A DNA stretch of 64,000 bases. It comes from Bacteroidales bacterium Phil6 (GTDB taxonomy: Bacteria; Bacteroidota; Bacteroidia; Bacteroidales; F082). The notes under the pieces were generated by a model. The model saw only the letters and a program-made list of their open reading frames with translations. It was not told the origin of the DNA and ran no database searches. The translations under genes were made by a program, and so were the position numbers. The stretch lies in contig NWBN01000032.1 in assembly GCA_002633315.1 (NCBI GenBank), positions 66,050-130,049 on the forward strand, in the 5' to 3' direction. Shown piece by piece: positions 8,308-17,040 of this stretch (position 1 is the first letter of the stretch; the number at the start of each line of letters is the position of its first letter).

Positions 8308-9717
8308 TCAAAGGATATTGTTTTGCCGCAATTGTTCAACCAAATGATCTATGTGATGCAGTTGTTCCGATATTTTTATGCTTTGAGGACAATGCGACTC
8401 ACATTGTCTGCAGCCTATGCAATGGTCAGCCTGTCTGAATTTCTCGACACTTCTGTCATATCCTATCAAAAAGGCTCTTCTTGCCTTGTCATAGTTCTCG
8501 CTTCTTGATTTTTCAGGGATGTTGCCCTCATTGACGCATTTGTTGTAATGGACGAAAATTTCAGGGATGTTGATTCCGTACGGGCATGGCATGCAATATT
8601 GACAACTTGTGCATGGTATTATTGGGTAATTAAGGTATGTCTCCGCAATTTGTTCGAGAAGTGCTAATTCTTTTTCTGAACATGGCTCGAGTGGGGAATA
8701 TGTCTTAGTGTTGTCTTGCAGATGTTCCATATAAGTCATGCCACTCAGTACCGTAAGAACGTTGGGATAACTACCGCAAAATCGGAATGCCCACGAAGCC
8801 ACACTGTTGTTTGGTTTTTGCTGTTTCAGCTGTGCCACGAGAAAATCCGGAAGATTGGCAAGACGACCTCCCAAAAGCGGCTCCATGATAACGACTGGGA
8901 TGTCGCGTTTAGTCAATTCTTCATATAAATATTCTGCATTAATGTTGACAGGATTGATATCATGAGCATGTTTCCAATCGACGTAATTCATCTGAATCTG
9001 TACGAAATCCCATTGATATTTATCATTGTTTCCCACCAATTCATCAAAAACTCTTACATCACCATGAAATGAAAAGCCGAGGTTTCGTATTCTTCCGGAT
9101 TTCCTTTCTTCCAACAGAAAATCAAGAACACCGTTGTCAATATATCTCTTCTTGAATGTATTGTATCCGTCTGCATCCTGGCTTGAATTGCCGACAGAAT
9201 GCAAAAGATAATAGTCTATATATTCTACCTGCAGATTTTTGAAAGAGTTGTGATACATATTCAATGAAGCCTCTCTGCTCCATGTCGAGGGGCTGAAATT
9301 GGATAGTTTCGTTGCAATGAAGAATTTGTCTCTTTGATACCGTTTCAGTGCTTTCCCTATTACTCCTTCCGATGTGCCTCTGCAGTAGGCCGGGGCGGTG
9401 TCGAAATAATTGATGCCATGTTCCATTGCATAGTCCACCTGCTTGTTAACCATCTCTTGGTCAACGATATTGTTATTGGCTGAATTTGGATCCGGTATAG
9501 TTGGGAATCGCATGCATCCGAAGCCTAAAATAGAGACTTTGTCCTTACTGTGTCTGTTGGTGCGGTATGTTATTTCTCCCATATTGGCATTTTCAGAAAA
9601 TACTAATGGAGAACGACTGTCGTTTCTGTCTTTGCAACTATTCATCACCAATGCACCGGCAGCTCCAACTCCCAAAACTTTTAAGAAGTCTTTTCTCGAT
9701 ATATTGTTGTCACTCAT
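8308..9717 (-). CDS. Aldo/keto reductase with ferredoxin-like C-terminus and Tat/lipoprotein-like leader
   Basis: 469 residues. The N-terminus SRKDFLKVLGVGAAGALVMNSC looks like a Tat leader of the S-R-K-x-F-L-K type ending in a lipobox-like NSC. An aldo/keto reductase barrel follows, with the catalytic Asp/Tyr region YFDTAPAYCRG, Lys in IATKL and His in LLHSVG. The C-terminal 110 residues carry CTSCQYCMPC and CIGCRQCESHC, two ferredoxin-like [4Fe-4S] clusters. Such proteins are common in Bacteroidota; substrates are mostly unknown. It starts 11 bases after the polyferredoxin gene, so electrons may pass from that membrane protein to this one (inference). Translation from an upstream TTG or ATG is possible, but the start at 9717 gives the intact Tat-like leader. 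Confidence 0.87.
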   Translation of the reverse strand: MSDNNISRKDFLKVLGVGAAGALVMNSCKDRNDSRSPLVFSENANMGEITYRTNRHSKDKVSILGFGCMRFPTIPDPNSANNNIVDQEMVNKQVDYAMEHGINYFDTAPAYCRGTSEGVIGKALKRYQRDKFFIATKLSNFSPSTWSREASLNMYHNSFKNLQVEYIDYYLLHSVGNSSQDADGYNTFKKRYIDNGVLDFLLEERKSGRIRNLGFSFHGDVRVFDELVGNNDKYQWDFVQIQMNYVDWKHAHDINPVNINAEYLYEELTKRDIPVVIMEPLLGGRLANLPDFLVAQLKQQKPNNSVASWAFRFCGSYPNVLTVLSGMTYMEHLQDNTKTYSPLEPCSEKELALLEQIAETYLNYPIIPCTSCQYCMPCPYGINIPEIFVHYNKCVNEGNIPEKSRSENYDKARRAFLIGYDRSVEKFRQADHCIGCRQCESHCPQSIKISEQLHHIDHLVEQLRQNNIL

Positions 9718-9728
9718 TTTTCTTGATT

Positions 9729-11204
9729 TTATATTGTTCTGTGTTGTTCTATTCCTTCTACATAAATTGCACTGAAAGGTCTTGCAGGACATCTGTATTC
9801 ACATGAGCCGCAACCTATACATCTCTCATCGTTTATCACGGGTATTTTTACAGATGAGGTGTTTTCAGGGTCGGAAGGCACCATTTGAATGGCTCCCGCA
9901 GGACAATGTCTTGCACAGTTGCCACATTCCACTCCATCAGTAAGCGGCACGCAGTTGCGTCCTATCCACACTGCACGTCCTATCTTGATGGACGATTTTT
10001 CAAGTTTGTCAATCTTTATGATGGCTCCTGTGGGACATACTTCGGAACATGCAGTACATTCAGGACGACAGAATCCTCGCTCGTATGACATCTCAGGTTG
10101 CATCAGTGTTATCAAATCCGCCGATGGTCTTAATACATTATTGGGACATGCAGAAACACACAATTGACATCCTATACAGCGTTGCGCGAAATTTTTGTTG
10201 CTGAGGGAACCGGCTGGTTTGATTTTGTTCTTCCTCTCAGGTATTTTCTTGTCTTCAAGCACGGCAAGTCCTCCATCGACAATTTTTTCCTGAGCCTTGA
10301 TGGCTGTGCCTGTCGCCAATACTGCCATTGTCGCAAGAAAAGTCTTACGTGACTCATCAACACAAGATTCAGTTCTATCTTCCTGTTTCTTCTGATGCGA
10401 GAAACTGATAGCTCCTCGATGACATTTGTTGATACATTCCATACATGCTACACATCGTGTGTAATCTATAACATGATTTTTACTGTCAATGCAGGAAGAT
10501 TTACAATTTTTTTCACATAATCCGCATTTATTGCATTTATCCGCCTCTATGTTAACTTTGAACCATGAAAATTTCGAAAGAACCCCCAAAAATGTACCTA
10601 TTGGACATACAGTATTACAGTATGCACGTCCTCCTTTCCAAGACACCACCACGATAATGATGAAGGTGATGACGGCAATGATGAAGGTTGGTATGCTTTT
10701 AATCCATATTTCTTTGGTATAAAAGGCATAACTGTCAACTCGTTCCGCAAAATATGCCATAATGTTATTAATTCCTTGATATACAGGAGCAAAAATATTG
10801 GATGCTATTCTTGCATAAGCACTGTATGGTGCTATTAATACTGCAATGGAGTTTATTCCGAAAACCATAAGCAAGATAAAGATAAGCAAGATGATATATC
10901 TTACTGCTTTATTCCCCTGCTTGTATGAGAAACGATTCTTTTTAACTCTTCCGCCTATCCATGAGAATAAATCCTGAAACACTCCTAAAGGACAAATAAT
11001 GGAACAATAAAACCGTCCGAGTAATAACGTAAGCAATATCAATGCTATGACAATAACAATACTCTGAGACAATATGGCAGGTAACAATTGTATTCTGGCA
11101 AGCCATCCTAAATAATTGTGCATGATACCGCTAAAGTCTAAAATCAATAGAGTGATGGCAAGAAAAAAAAGCCATGCCAATGTGACTCGAATCTTTTTTA
11201 ACAT
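9729..11204 (-). CDS. NapH/YccM-like membrane polyferredoxin
   Basis: 491 residues. The N-terminal half has about five membrane segments with two Cys motifs of the NapH type, FYCSIICPLG and YCNTVCPIG. The C-terminal half carries at least six [4Fe-4S] cysteine clusters, including CNKCGLCEKNC, CVACMECINKC, CIGCQLCVSAC and CIGCGSCEYRC. Around residue 290 there is a further hydrophobic stretch (KTFLATMAVLATGTAIKA). This predicts a membrane electron-transfer protein that moves electrons from quinol or a cytoplasmic donor. Its partner is probably the Fe-S aldo/keto reductase directly downstream. The ATG at 11204, with AAAGA upstream, is preferred over an upstream start that would add 16 residues. 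Confidence 0.87.
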   Translation of the reverse strand: MLKKIRVTLAWLFFLAITLLILDFSGIMHNYLGWLARIQLLPAILSQSIVIVIALILLTLLLGRFYCSIICPLGVFQDLFSWIGGRVKKNRFSYKQGNKAVRYIILLIFILLMVFGINSIAVLIAPYSAYARIASNIFAPVYQGINNIMAYFAERVDSYAFYTKEIWIKSIPTFIIAVITFIIIVVVSWKGGRAYCNTVCPIGTFLGVLSKFSWFKVNIEADKCNKCGLCEKNCKSSCIDSKNHVIDYTRCVACMECINKCHRGAISFSHQKKQEDRTESCVDESRKTFLATMAVLATGTAIKAQEKIVDGGLAVLEDKKIPERKNKIKPAGSLSNKNFAQRCIGCQLCVSACPNNVLRPSADLITLMQPEMSYERGFCRPECTACSEVCPTGAIIKIDKLEKSSIKIGRAVWIGRNCVPLTDGVECGNCARHCPAGAIQMVPSDPENTSSVKIPVINDERCIGCGSCEYRCPARPFSAIYVEGIEQHRTI

Positions 11205-11261
11205 AACTATATCTTTTACAAAACAGTAAATTATTCTATATCTGTTGTACATTACAATTTA

Positions 11262-11269
11262 CAAATATA
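11262..11269 (-). promoter_or_regulatory. -7 box of the polyferredoxin/reductase operon
   Basis: The minus strand reads TATATTTG about 58 bases before the ATG. No clear -33 box was seen. Confidence 0.5.
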
Positions 11270-11343
11270 GTGATTTTTTTAGATTAATCTCCATAAAAAT
11301 TACAATTTTAGAAAAAAATTATTGTCGATGGTATGTTTTGATA

Positions 11344-11374
11344 TTGTATAATATGGATGTAATGATTATTTTTG
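11344..11374 (+). promoter_or_regulatory. Promoter of ogt
   Basis: TTG (11344-11346) is 20 bases before TATTTTTG (11367-11374). The ATG is at 11396. Confidence 0.6.
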
Positions 11375-11395
11375 CACTGAAACAATGGTGTCATA

Positions 11396-11962
11396 ATGGA
11401 TAAAAATGGGTTATTTACAAATAATTGCAAAACTCCTCTCGGGGACATCGTAATGGCGAGTGATGGAATGTATCTTGTAGGTTTATGGTTTGAAGGACAG
11501 AAATATTATGGGTCAACGTTGAGTGAAAGACCTGAGCGTAGAAATCTTCCTATTTTCAAAGATACCATATCCTGGCTTGATATATATTTTTCCGGCAATA
11601 TTCCGAAGTTTGTCCCTCCATTAAAAACTTCAGGTACAACATTCCAAGAGATGGTCTGGAATATAATAAAAACAATCCCTTATTCATCGACGATGTCCTA
11701 TGGCGAAATATCGAAAAGACTCGGTCTGACTACTTCTTTGTCGGCACGTGCTGTAGGCGCTGCTGTTGGACGTAATCCTGTTTCTTTGATTATTCCATGC
11801 CATAGAGTAGTGGGTGCCAATAATAACATCACCGGTTATGCTGGCGGAGTTGACAAAAAACGGCATTTGCTTCAAATGGAATCTTGCTGTTCGGACTTGT
11901 CTTTGGTAACCAACAACTTGTCTATTCTTGCTCCATCCATGTCCAATACCTCAATAGTATAA
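11396..11962 (+). CDS. ogt: Methylated-DNA--[protein]-cysteine S-methyltransferase
   Basis: 188 residues. The active-site motif IIPCHRVVGAN holds the acceptor cysteine; upstream are the helix-turn-helix segment TMSYGEISKRLGL and the Arg-finger region. The enzyme repairs O6-alkylguanine in DNA by irreversible transfer of the alkyl group to its own Cys. The conserved domain ends near GGVDKKRHLLQMES. The remaining 25 or so residues lie opposite the 3' end of the convergent CNNM/CBS gene and look like non-conserved read-on sequence. The overlap with that gene is 91 bases. Confidence 0.92.
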   Translation: MDKNGLFTNNCKTPLGDIVMASDGMYLVGLWFEGQKYYGSTLSERPERRNLPIFKDTISWLDIYFSGNIPKFVPPLKTSGTTFQEMVWNIIKTIPYSSTMSYGEISKRLGLTTSLSARAVGAAVGRNPVSLIIPCHRVVGANNNITGYAGGVDKKRHLLQMESCCSDLSLVTNNLSILAPSMSNTSIV

Positions 11963-13158
11963 TTCTTCCAATGTATCTTTTCTGTTTCAGTAGGAATATG
12001 CTCTAAAATATCTAATACGAGACCTCCGACGGTATTGTATTGCATGTCTTCATTGTCAATCTCAATATCAAGAATATTGAGGAAATCGTAAAATGCCAAC
12101 TGTCCGTCAACGAGCAGAGTGCCGTCTGAACGTCGTATTACGTGATGATTGACATCTTCCTCGAATACTTCGGTAAACAATACTTCCATAATGTCTTTCA
12201 ATGTCACTATGCCGTTGATGGTTCCATACTCATCTATGACAATGCCGTATTTTACATTTTGACTGTTAAAAGATTCAAGAACTCTATATAAACTATTGTT
12301 TTCAGGAATGAAATTACATGGTTTTATGATGCTTTTTAAAGATAAATTATTTTCAAGGTTTAATCTGAATAGATCTTTTAGATAAACTACACCAATGATA
12401 TTGTCAAGAGAACCGTTGCAGATAGGGTAGATGCTGAACATTGTCTTTGCAGTATGTGTAAGTATTCTGTCCAAATCGTCATTGATGTCTATCCATTCCA
12501 AATTGTTGCGATGAGTCATTACCGACGAAGCAGAAAGATCGTCGAGATGAAAGACACGTTCCACGATATCGCGTTCCATTTCTTGTACTTCACCTCCGTT
12601 ATACCCTTCATTAACAATAGCTTTTATTTCATCCTCAGTAACTTTGTTTTCATTATTCTTGATACCGAGAAGTTTTACCACTGCATTGGTACTTTTCGAT
12701 AATATCCAAACTATGGGAGAAACTATCACAGACAATAGTTTGATTGGCTTTGCGACAATCTTGGCTATGCTTTCGGAACGGTTCATTCCTATTATTTTTG
12801 GAACGAGTTCTCCTAAAATAAGTGTTAGATAAGTCACTATGACAACGATTATTGTTTTGGCGATGTTGAGAGCCACCCCCGGAGAGATATTGAATCTTGT
12901 CAGATATTCGCCAAGTTTGTCGGCTATGGATTCTCCGGAAAACATACCTGTCAATATACCTATCAAGGTAATACCAATTTGTATCATTGACAGAAAATGA
13001 TCCGGCTTGTCGATAAGGTTGAAAAGAGTCTTAACACTGTTGTTACCCTTCTTCAATTCTGCTTCCAATTTACTTTTTCTTACTGATACTAGGGCTATTT
13101 CTGACATGGAAAGCAGTCCGTTAAGCAGTATCAGCGCAAGGATGATAATAATTTCCAT
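11872..13158 (-). CDS. CNNM-domain/CBS-domain membrane protein (hemolysin C/CorC family)
   Basis: 428 residues. An N-terminal CNNM transmembrane domain (about residues 1-185, beginning MEIIIILALILLNGLLSMSE) is followed by a tandem CBS pair (about 205-330) and a CorC/HlyC-type C-terminal domain (about 345-420). Related proteins affect magnesium or cobalt efflux; the Bacteroidota relative GldE belongs to gliding machinery, but nothing here specifically indicates GldE. It lies 59 bases after the thioesterase gene and could be the last gene of that operon. Its 3' end overlaps ogt by 91 bases. Confidence 0.85.
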   Translation of the reverse strand: MEIIIILALILLNGLLSMSEIALVSVRKSKLEAELKKGNNSVKTLFNLIDKPDHFLSMIQIGITLIGILTGMFSGESIADKLGEYLTRFNISPGVALNIAKTIIVVIVTYLTLILGELVPKIIGMNRSESIAKIVAKPIKLLSVIVSPIVWILSKSTNAVVKLLGIKNNENKVTEDEIKAIVNEGYNGGEVQEMERDIVERVFHLDDLSASSVMTHRNNLEWIDINDDLDRILTHTAKTMFSIYPICNGSLDNIIGVVYLKDLFRLNLENNLSLKSIIKPCNFIPENNSLYRVLESFNSQNVKYGIVIDEYGTINGIVTLKDIMEVLFTEVFEEDVNHHVIRRSDGTLLVDGQLAFYDFLNILDIEIDNEDMQYNTVGGLVLDILEHIPTETEKIHWKNYTIEVLDMDGARIDKLLVTKDKSEQQDSI

Positions 13159-13217
13159 TAAAAATTGAGGTTGTTATTATTGTTAAACGTAAAAATGCTA
13201 ATATTATTTTGTTGAAC

Positions 13218-13634
13218 TTACTGTTGTCTATTATATTTTTCGAATATGTCATCAAAGATTTTAAACTCTTTCATCTTGCCATTTATCAAGCATACGCATT
13301 CTACAACTGCTTTTAAACATAACTTGTTGTCAGGCAATCTGTATATGTCTTGATAAAACACGTATTTCAAGCATTCCTTTTTCATGTATAATCTGCATGC
13401 AAATTTATCGCCTCCGCGTAATGGTGTCTTGTATGACAATGTAATGCGCGCGACAACAGGGTCTATGCCTTGCTCGTGAAGGTCTGAAAACTTAATGCCT
13501 TCCTGTTCCAAAAATTCATGTCTTGCAAACTCAGCATAATGCTGGTAATTCGCATTGTTGACAATGCCCTGCTGATCACATTCGTAATCTCTTACTTTTA
13601 ATATAAGCTCGTAAATATACTTGTCTTTATTCAT
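13218..13634 (-). CDS. YbgC-like acyl-CoA thioesterase (4HBT hotdog fold)
   Basis: 138 residues. The motif DYECDQQGIVNNANYQHY near residues 16-33 matches the 4-hydroxybenzoyl-CoA thioesterase signature, with Asp20 as the probable catalytic residue. The remainder (ARITLSYKTPLRGGDKF) fits a hotdog fold. It is predicted to hydrolyse short or medium acyl-CoA. The start is 6 bases after the amidohydrolase stop, so the two are co-transcribed. Confidence 0.87.
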   Translation of the reverse strand: MNKDKYIYELILKVRDYECDQQGIVNNANYQHYAEFARHEFLEQEGIKFSDLHEQGIDPVVARITLSYKTPLRGGDKFACRLYMKKECLKYVFYQDIYRLPDNKLCLKAVVECVCLINGKMKEFKIFDDIFEKYNRQQ

Positions 13635-13640
13635 GATATT

Positions 13641-15263
13641 TTATTGTTTTACACATTCACCATTAATAAATACTTTGTTTACTTTCACGTATGGTATTTC
13701 GTCTTCGTCTATTGTCATAATGTCTTTTTCCAAAATTACAAAATCGGCATATTTACCACACTCTATGCTGCCTTTGAACTCCTCTTCGAAAGACCCTTTT
13801 GCTGCCCATAATGTCATTGATTTCAATGTCTCTTCTCTACTTAAAGCATTTTCTAAGTTAAAGCCTTTAATATCTTTATTGTTAATGTTTTTACGTGATA
13901 TAGATGCATAAAAAGTGTATAGAGGATTTATTTGTTCTATCGGAAAATCTGTACCATTGATAATCCAACCATTTTGTTTAAGCAAGTCCCTGTAGATATA
14001 TGCTGTCTTGATTCGGTCTCCAAGTCTTTCTTCTGCCCATGGCATGTCTGAAGTGCAATGAGTCGCCTGAATGGAAGGTATGATGTTGTATTCATTATAA
14101 CGACTCAGGTCATCAGGATGTACTATCTGAGAATGTTCTATTCTCCATCTGAGGTCATTATGGCCTTTTAAATATTTGGAGTAAATATCTATGGATTTTC
14201 TCACGCCTCCATCGCCAATGGCGTGGATACATACTTGAAAACCATTGTTGTATGCCTTTTTGCATACATTGTCGTAAAAGTCATCATTAAAAACTATATA
14301 TCCGTCGGTGTCAGGAGCATCTTGATAAGGTTCAAGTAGTTTGGCTCCACGCGAGCCCAATGCACCGTCTGCATATATTTTGACAGAACGCACCGTGAGA
14401 CGTTCTTTGCAAACAACACCTTTATTCATGAAATAATCCATGGTTACATCGTCGGAATTTATCATCGCATTGATTTTCATTTTTATACTGCCACATTTTT
14501 GAAGACTGTCGATAAGTTCTATTGTTTCTATGTCCAATCCGGCATCAGTGACACCTGTAAGTCCAAGTTCAAAACAATCATGTTCCGCTATTTCCAATGC
14601 TTTTATTTTTTCTGATTTTGATAAAGGAGGCACGAGCATTTTAGCCATATCGGCTGCATTGTCAAGTAAAATGCCGGTGCAATTGCCATCTTTATCTTTG
14701 ACAATCTGATTGTTGTCAATATTTTCATTATCAAAATCCATCATGCTGATTACGTTGTCAGATACGAGAACAGCGTGTCCGTCAATTCGAGTCAATAGTA
14801 CTTTTTTATCCGGAAAAATGCTGTTTGTCATCTCGTTGTTTGGAAAAACCTTTTCTTCCCAAAGATTTTGGTCCCAGCCGCGACCCAAAAGCCATTCCGA
14901 ATCGCTTTGATGCCGTTTCAGGCGCTCAATAACCTCATCAAATGAATGACAGTTGCGCAAATCGGCATAACGCACTTTGTTTTCTCCGTATCCGGCAAAA
15001 TGACAATGTCCGTCAATGAATCCCGGATAAATACTTTTGCCTTCAATGTCAATGATATTATCGCTTGTATATTTTTCTAAAATATCATTGTCATTCGAGA
15101 TGCAAACAAACTTGCCGTTTTTTATCGCAAAGGCTGTAGCTTTCTCGAAATTGTCGTTAACAGTGTAAATGTTGCCATTAATTAAAATAAGGTCTGCTTT
15201 TTCTTTGCATGATGTCATTATCATGATTAATGCTGTTGTTATTATTAATATTCTGAGTTTCAT
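13641..15263 (-). CDS. YtcJ-like metal-dependent amidohydrolase, lipoprotein
   Basis: 540 residues. A lipoprotein signal ends at the lipobox-like MTSC (about residues 16-19). The amidohydrolase barrel shows the metal motif GFIDGHCHF, later His motifs in CIHAIGDGG and EHSQIVHP, and the Asp in NGTDFPIE. This is the YtcJ/exoenzyme regulatory AepA-like group, mostly of unknown substrate. The lipobox suggests it is membrane-anchored outside the cytoplasm. Its ATG overlaps the stop of the ABC ATPase by 4 bases (ATGA), so it is translationally coupled to the uptake system. A role in opening or trimming the imported ligand is possible but unproven. Confidence 0.85.
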   Translation of the reverse strand: MKLRILIITTALIMIMTSCKEKADLILINGNIYTVNDNFEKATAFAIKNGKFVCISNDNDILEKYTSDNIIDIEGKSIYPGFIDGHCHFAGYGENKVRYADLRNCHSFDEVIERLKRHQSDSEWLLGRGWDQNLWEEKVFPNNEMTNSIFPDKKVLLTRIDGHAVLVSDNVISMMDFDNENIDNNQIVKDKDGNCTGILLDNAADMAKMLVPPLSKSEKIKALEIAEHDCFELGLTGVTDAGLDIETIELIDSLQKCGSIKMKINAMINSDDVTMDYFMNKGVVCKERLTVRSVKIYADGALGSRGAKLLEPYQDAPDTDGYIVFNDDFYDNVCKKAYNNGFQVCIHAIGDGGVRKSIDIYSKYLKGHNDLRWRIEHSQIVHPDDLSRYNEYNIIPSIQATHCTSDMPWAEERLGDRIKTAYIYRDLLKQNGWIINGTDFPIEQINPLYTFYASISRKNINNKDIKGFNLENALSREETLKSMTLWAAKGSFEEEFKGSIECGKYADFVILEKDIMTIDEDEIPYVKVNKVFINGECVKQ

Positions 15264-16009
15264 ATCATTAGATATTCATTTGATTTAAGGTTGAAATAGT
15301 CTTTTATAATGCCGTTGTTGATCATGCTTTCCGGTGTCCCGGATACAAACGGTTTCTCAGGCGACAGAATCCAAAGTTTTTTTGTGTAACGTAACAACAA
15401 TTCCAAATCATGTGAACTGAACAATATGGTTTTTCTTTTCTCTTCAGTGAGCATTCTCATGATATTGAACAATTCTATCTTGCTTGGATAGTCAAGAAAT
15501 GATGTGGGTTCGTCAAGTAGTATCAGAGGAGTATCCTGAGCTATGGCTTTTGCTATCATAACCTTTTGTTTTTCACCATCGCTTAAAGTATTAAAATATC
15601 TGTTTTTCAATGTTATAATGCCAATTATTTCAAGTGATTCTTCAATGATATTTCTATCTTTTTCCTGAAGTTTTCCGAACAGGTTCGTGTATGGAAATCT
15701 GCCTGCTTTCACTACATCGTACACTTTCATAAACATTTCATCCGGACGTGAAGTCAATACTATAGACAACAAGGATGCACGTTCTTTGGGGGTGTAAGAC
15801 TTGATATCTTTTCCAAACATGATAATGTCGCCATCAATAGGTTTTATTGTACCGGAAAAGGTTTTGAATAGTGTTGATTTACCGGCTCCGTTAGGACCTA
15901 TAAGGGCCGTGAAATCACCTTTTTCCAAAGTGACGTTTATGGCGTTGTTAAGTACTTTCTTGCCATAACCTATCGATAAATCGCGTGTTTTTAATATTGT
16001 CTCTGTCAT
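15260..16009 (-). CDS. ABC transporter ATPase, FecE/BtuD type
   Basis: 249 residues. Walker A GPNGAGKS is at residues 38-45, the signature LSDGE at 142-146 and Walker B ILLDEP near 163-168. The closest family is the ATPase of iron-siderophore, heme or cobalamin importers. Start and stop overlap both neighbours by 4 bases, showing tight coupling with the permease and the amidohydrolase. The ligand cannot be told from sequence alone. Confidence 0.92.
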   Translation of the reverse strand: MTETILKTRDLSIGYGKKVLNNAINVTLEKGDFTALIGPNGAGKSTLFKTFSGTIKPIDGDIIMFGKDIKSYTPKERASLLSIVLTSRPDEMFMKVYDVVKAGRFPYTNLFGKLQEKDRNIIEESLEIIGIITLKNRYFNTLSDGEKQKVMIAKAIAQDTPLILLDEPTSFLDYPSKIELFNIMRMLTEEKRKTILFSSHDLELLLRYTKKLWILSPEKPFVSGTPESMINNGIIKDYFNLKSNEYLMI

Positions 16010-17040
16010 TGTTCTTCATGTTTTGGTGTCTTGCCGAAAATGACCCAGATCACGACGGGAGCACCTATCAGGGCTGTCACGGCATTGACAGGAAGGTTGC
16101 CTTCCAAACCCGGTAATCTCGCTATTATATTGCAAAACAGAGCAAGATCCATACCTATCAGTGCTGTTGCAGGTATCAGAATCCTATGATCGCTGCTTCT
16201 GAAAAGAAATCTTGCTATATGAGGCACGGCAAGACCAATAAAAGCAATGGGACCACAAAAAGCTGTCACTACAGCAGTGAGATATCCGGAAATGAGTATT
16301 ACCATGATGTTGTTTCTTTTGATGTTGAGTCCTAAATTTTCGGCATAACTGTCACCGAGAAGCATTATATTAAGATTTTTCGACAAAATAAAAGCCATGA
16401 TGATACCTGTTATCACAATGATGCTGAAAGTTAGCAGTTTTGAACTGCCTACTGCAGAGAAACTGCCGAGTCCCCATATCACGAATGCATGAATATCTTC
16501 CTTGTTGCTGAAATATTTAAGGATATCGGTAATGGAACCGGTGAGATAGGCTATCATAAGTCCTATTATTATCAATGTTGACATATTTCGCACTCTGTTG
16601 GCAAATGACATGATGACGAATAAAACGGCGATAGCACCTAAAAATGCTGATAGAGAAATGCCTATGGTTGGAAACCATATTGTCGTGGACATGGCAGAAC
16701 CGGTGATAAGACCGGAGACAAGTACCACCATTGCGACGCCAAGACCCGCACCGCTGCTGATTCCCAACATAGAGGGGTCTGCAAGCGGATTGCGGAACAA
16801 TGTCTGCATCAAAAGTCCTGCTATTGCAAGTGCCGCACCGGCTAATAACGCTGTGACAGATTGCGGCATGCGATAGTTGTAAACAATGGTGTAAATAGGA
16901 TGCATCTTGTTTGATTGATTTATAAATATTTCCACAAGTTCATCTATGGGTATCATGACTGAACCTATGAATATGTTGAGAATGAATAGTATAATTCCCA
17001 ATATTATTATTCCGGATATTTTTATGATATTGATCCTCAT
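16006..17040 (-). CDS. ABC transporter permease, FecCD/BtuC family
   Basis: 344 residues with about ten membrane segments. Family motifs are present, including YRMPQSVTALLAGAALAIAG near residues 56-75, RNPLADPSMLGISSGAGLG near 87-105 and the cytoplasmic ATPase-contact region GPIAFIGLAVPHIAR near 264-278. It forms the channel of a type II importer for siderophore, heme or cobalamin. A single permease gene implies a homodimer. It overlaps the genes on both sides by 4 bases. Confidence 0.93.
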   Translation of the reverse strand: MRINIIKISGIIILGIILFILNIFIGSVMIPIDELVEIFINQSNKMHPIYTIVYNYRMPQSVTALLAGAALAIAGLLMQTLFRNPLADPSMLGISSGAGLGVAMVVLVSGLITGSAMSTTIWFPTIGISLSAFLGAIAVLFVIMSFANRVRNMSTLIIIGLMIAYLTGSITDILKYFSNKEDIHAFVIWGLGSFSAVGSSKLLTFSIIVITGIIMAFILSKNLNIMLLGDSYAENLGLNIKRNNIMVILISGYLTAVVTAFCGPIAFIGLAVPHIARFLFRSSDHRILIPATALIGMDLALFCNIIARLPGLEGNLPVNAVTALIGAPVVIWVIFGKTPKHEEQ

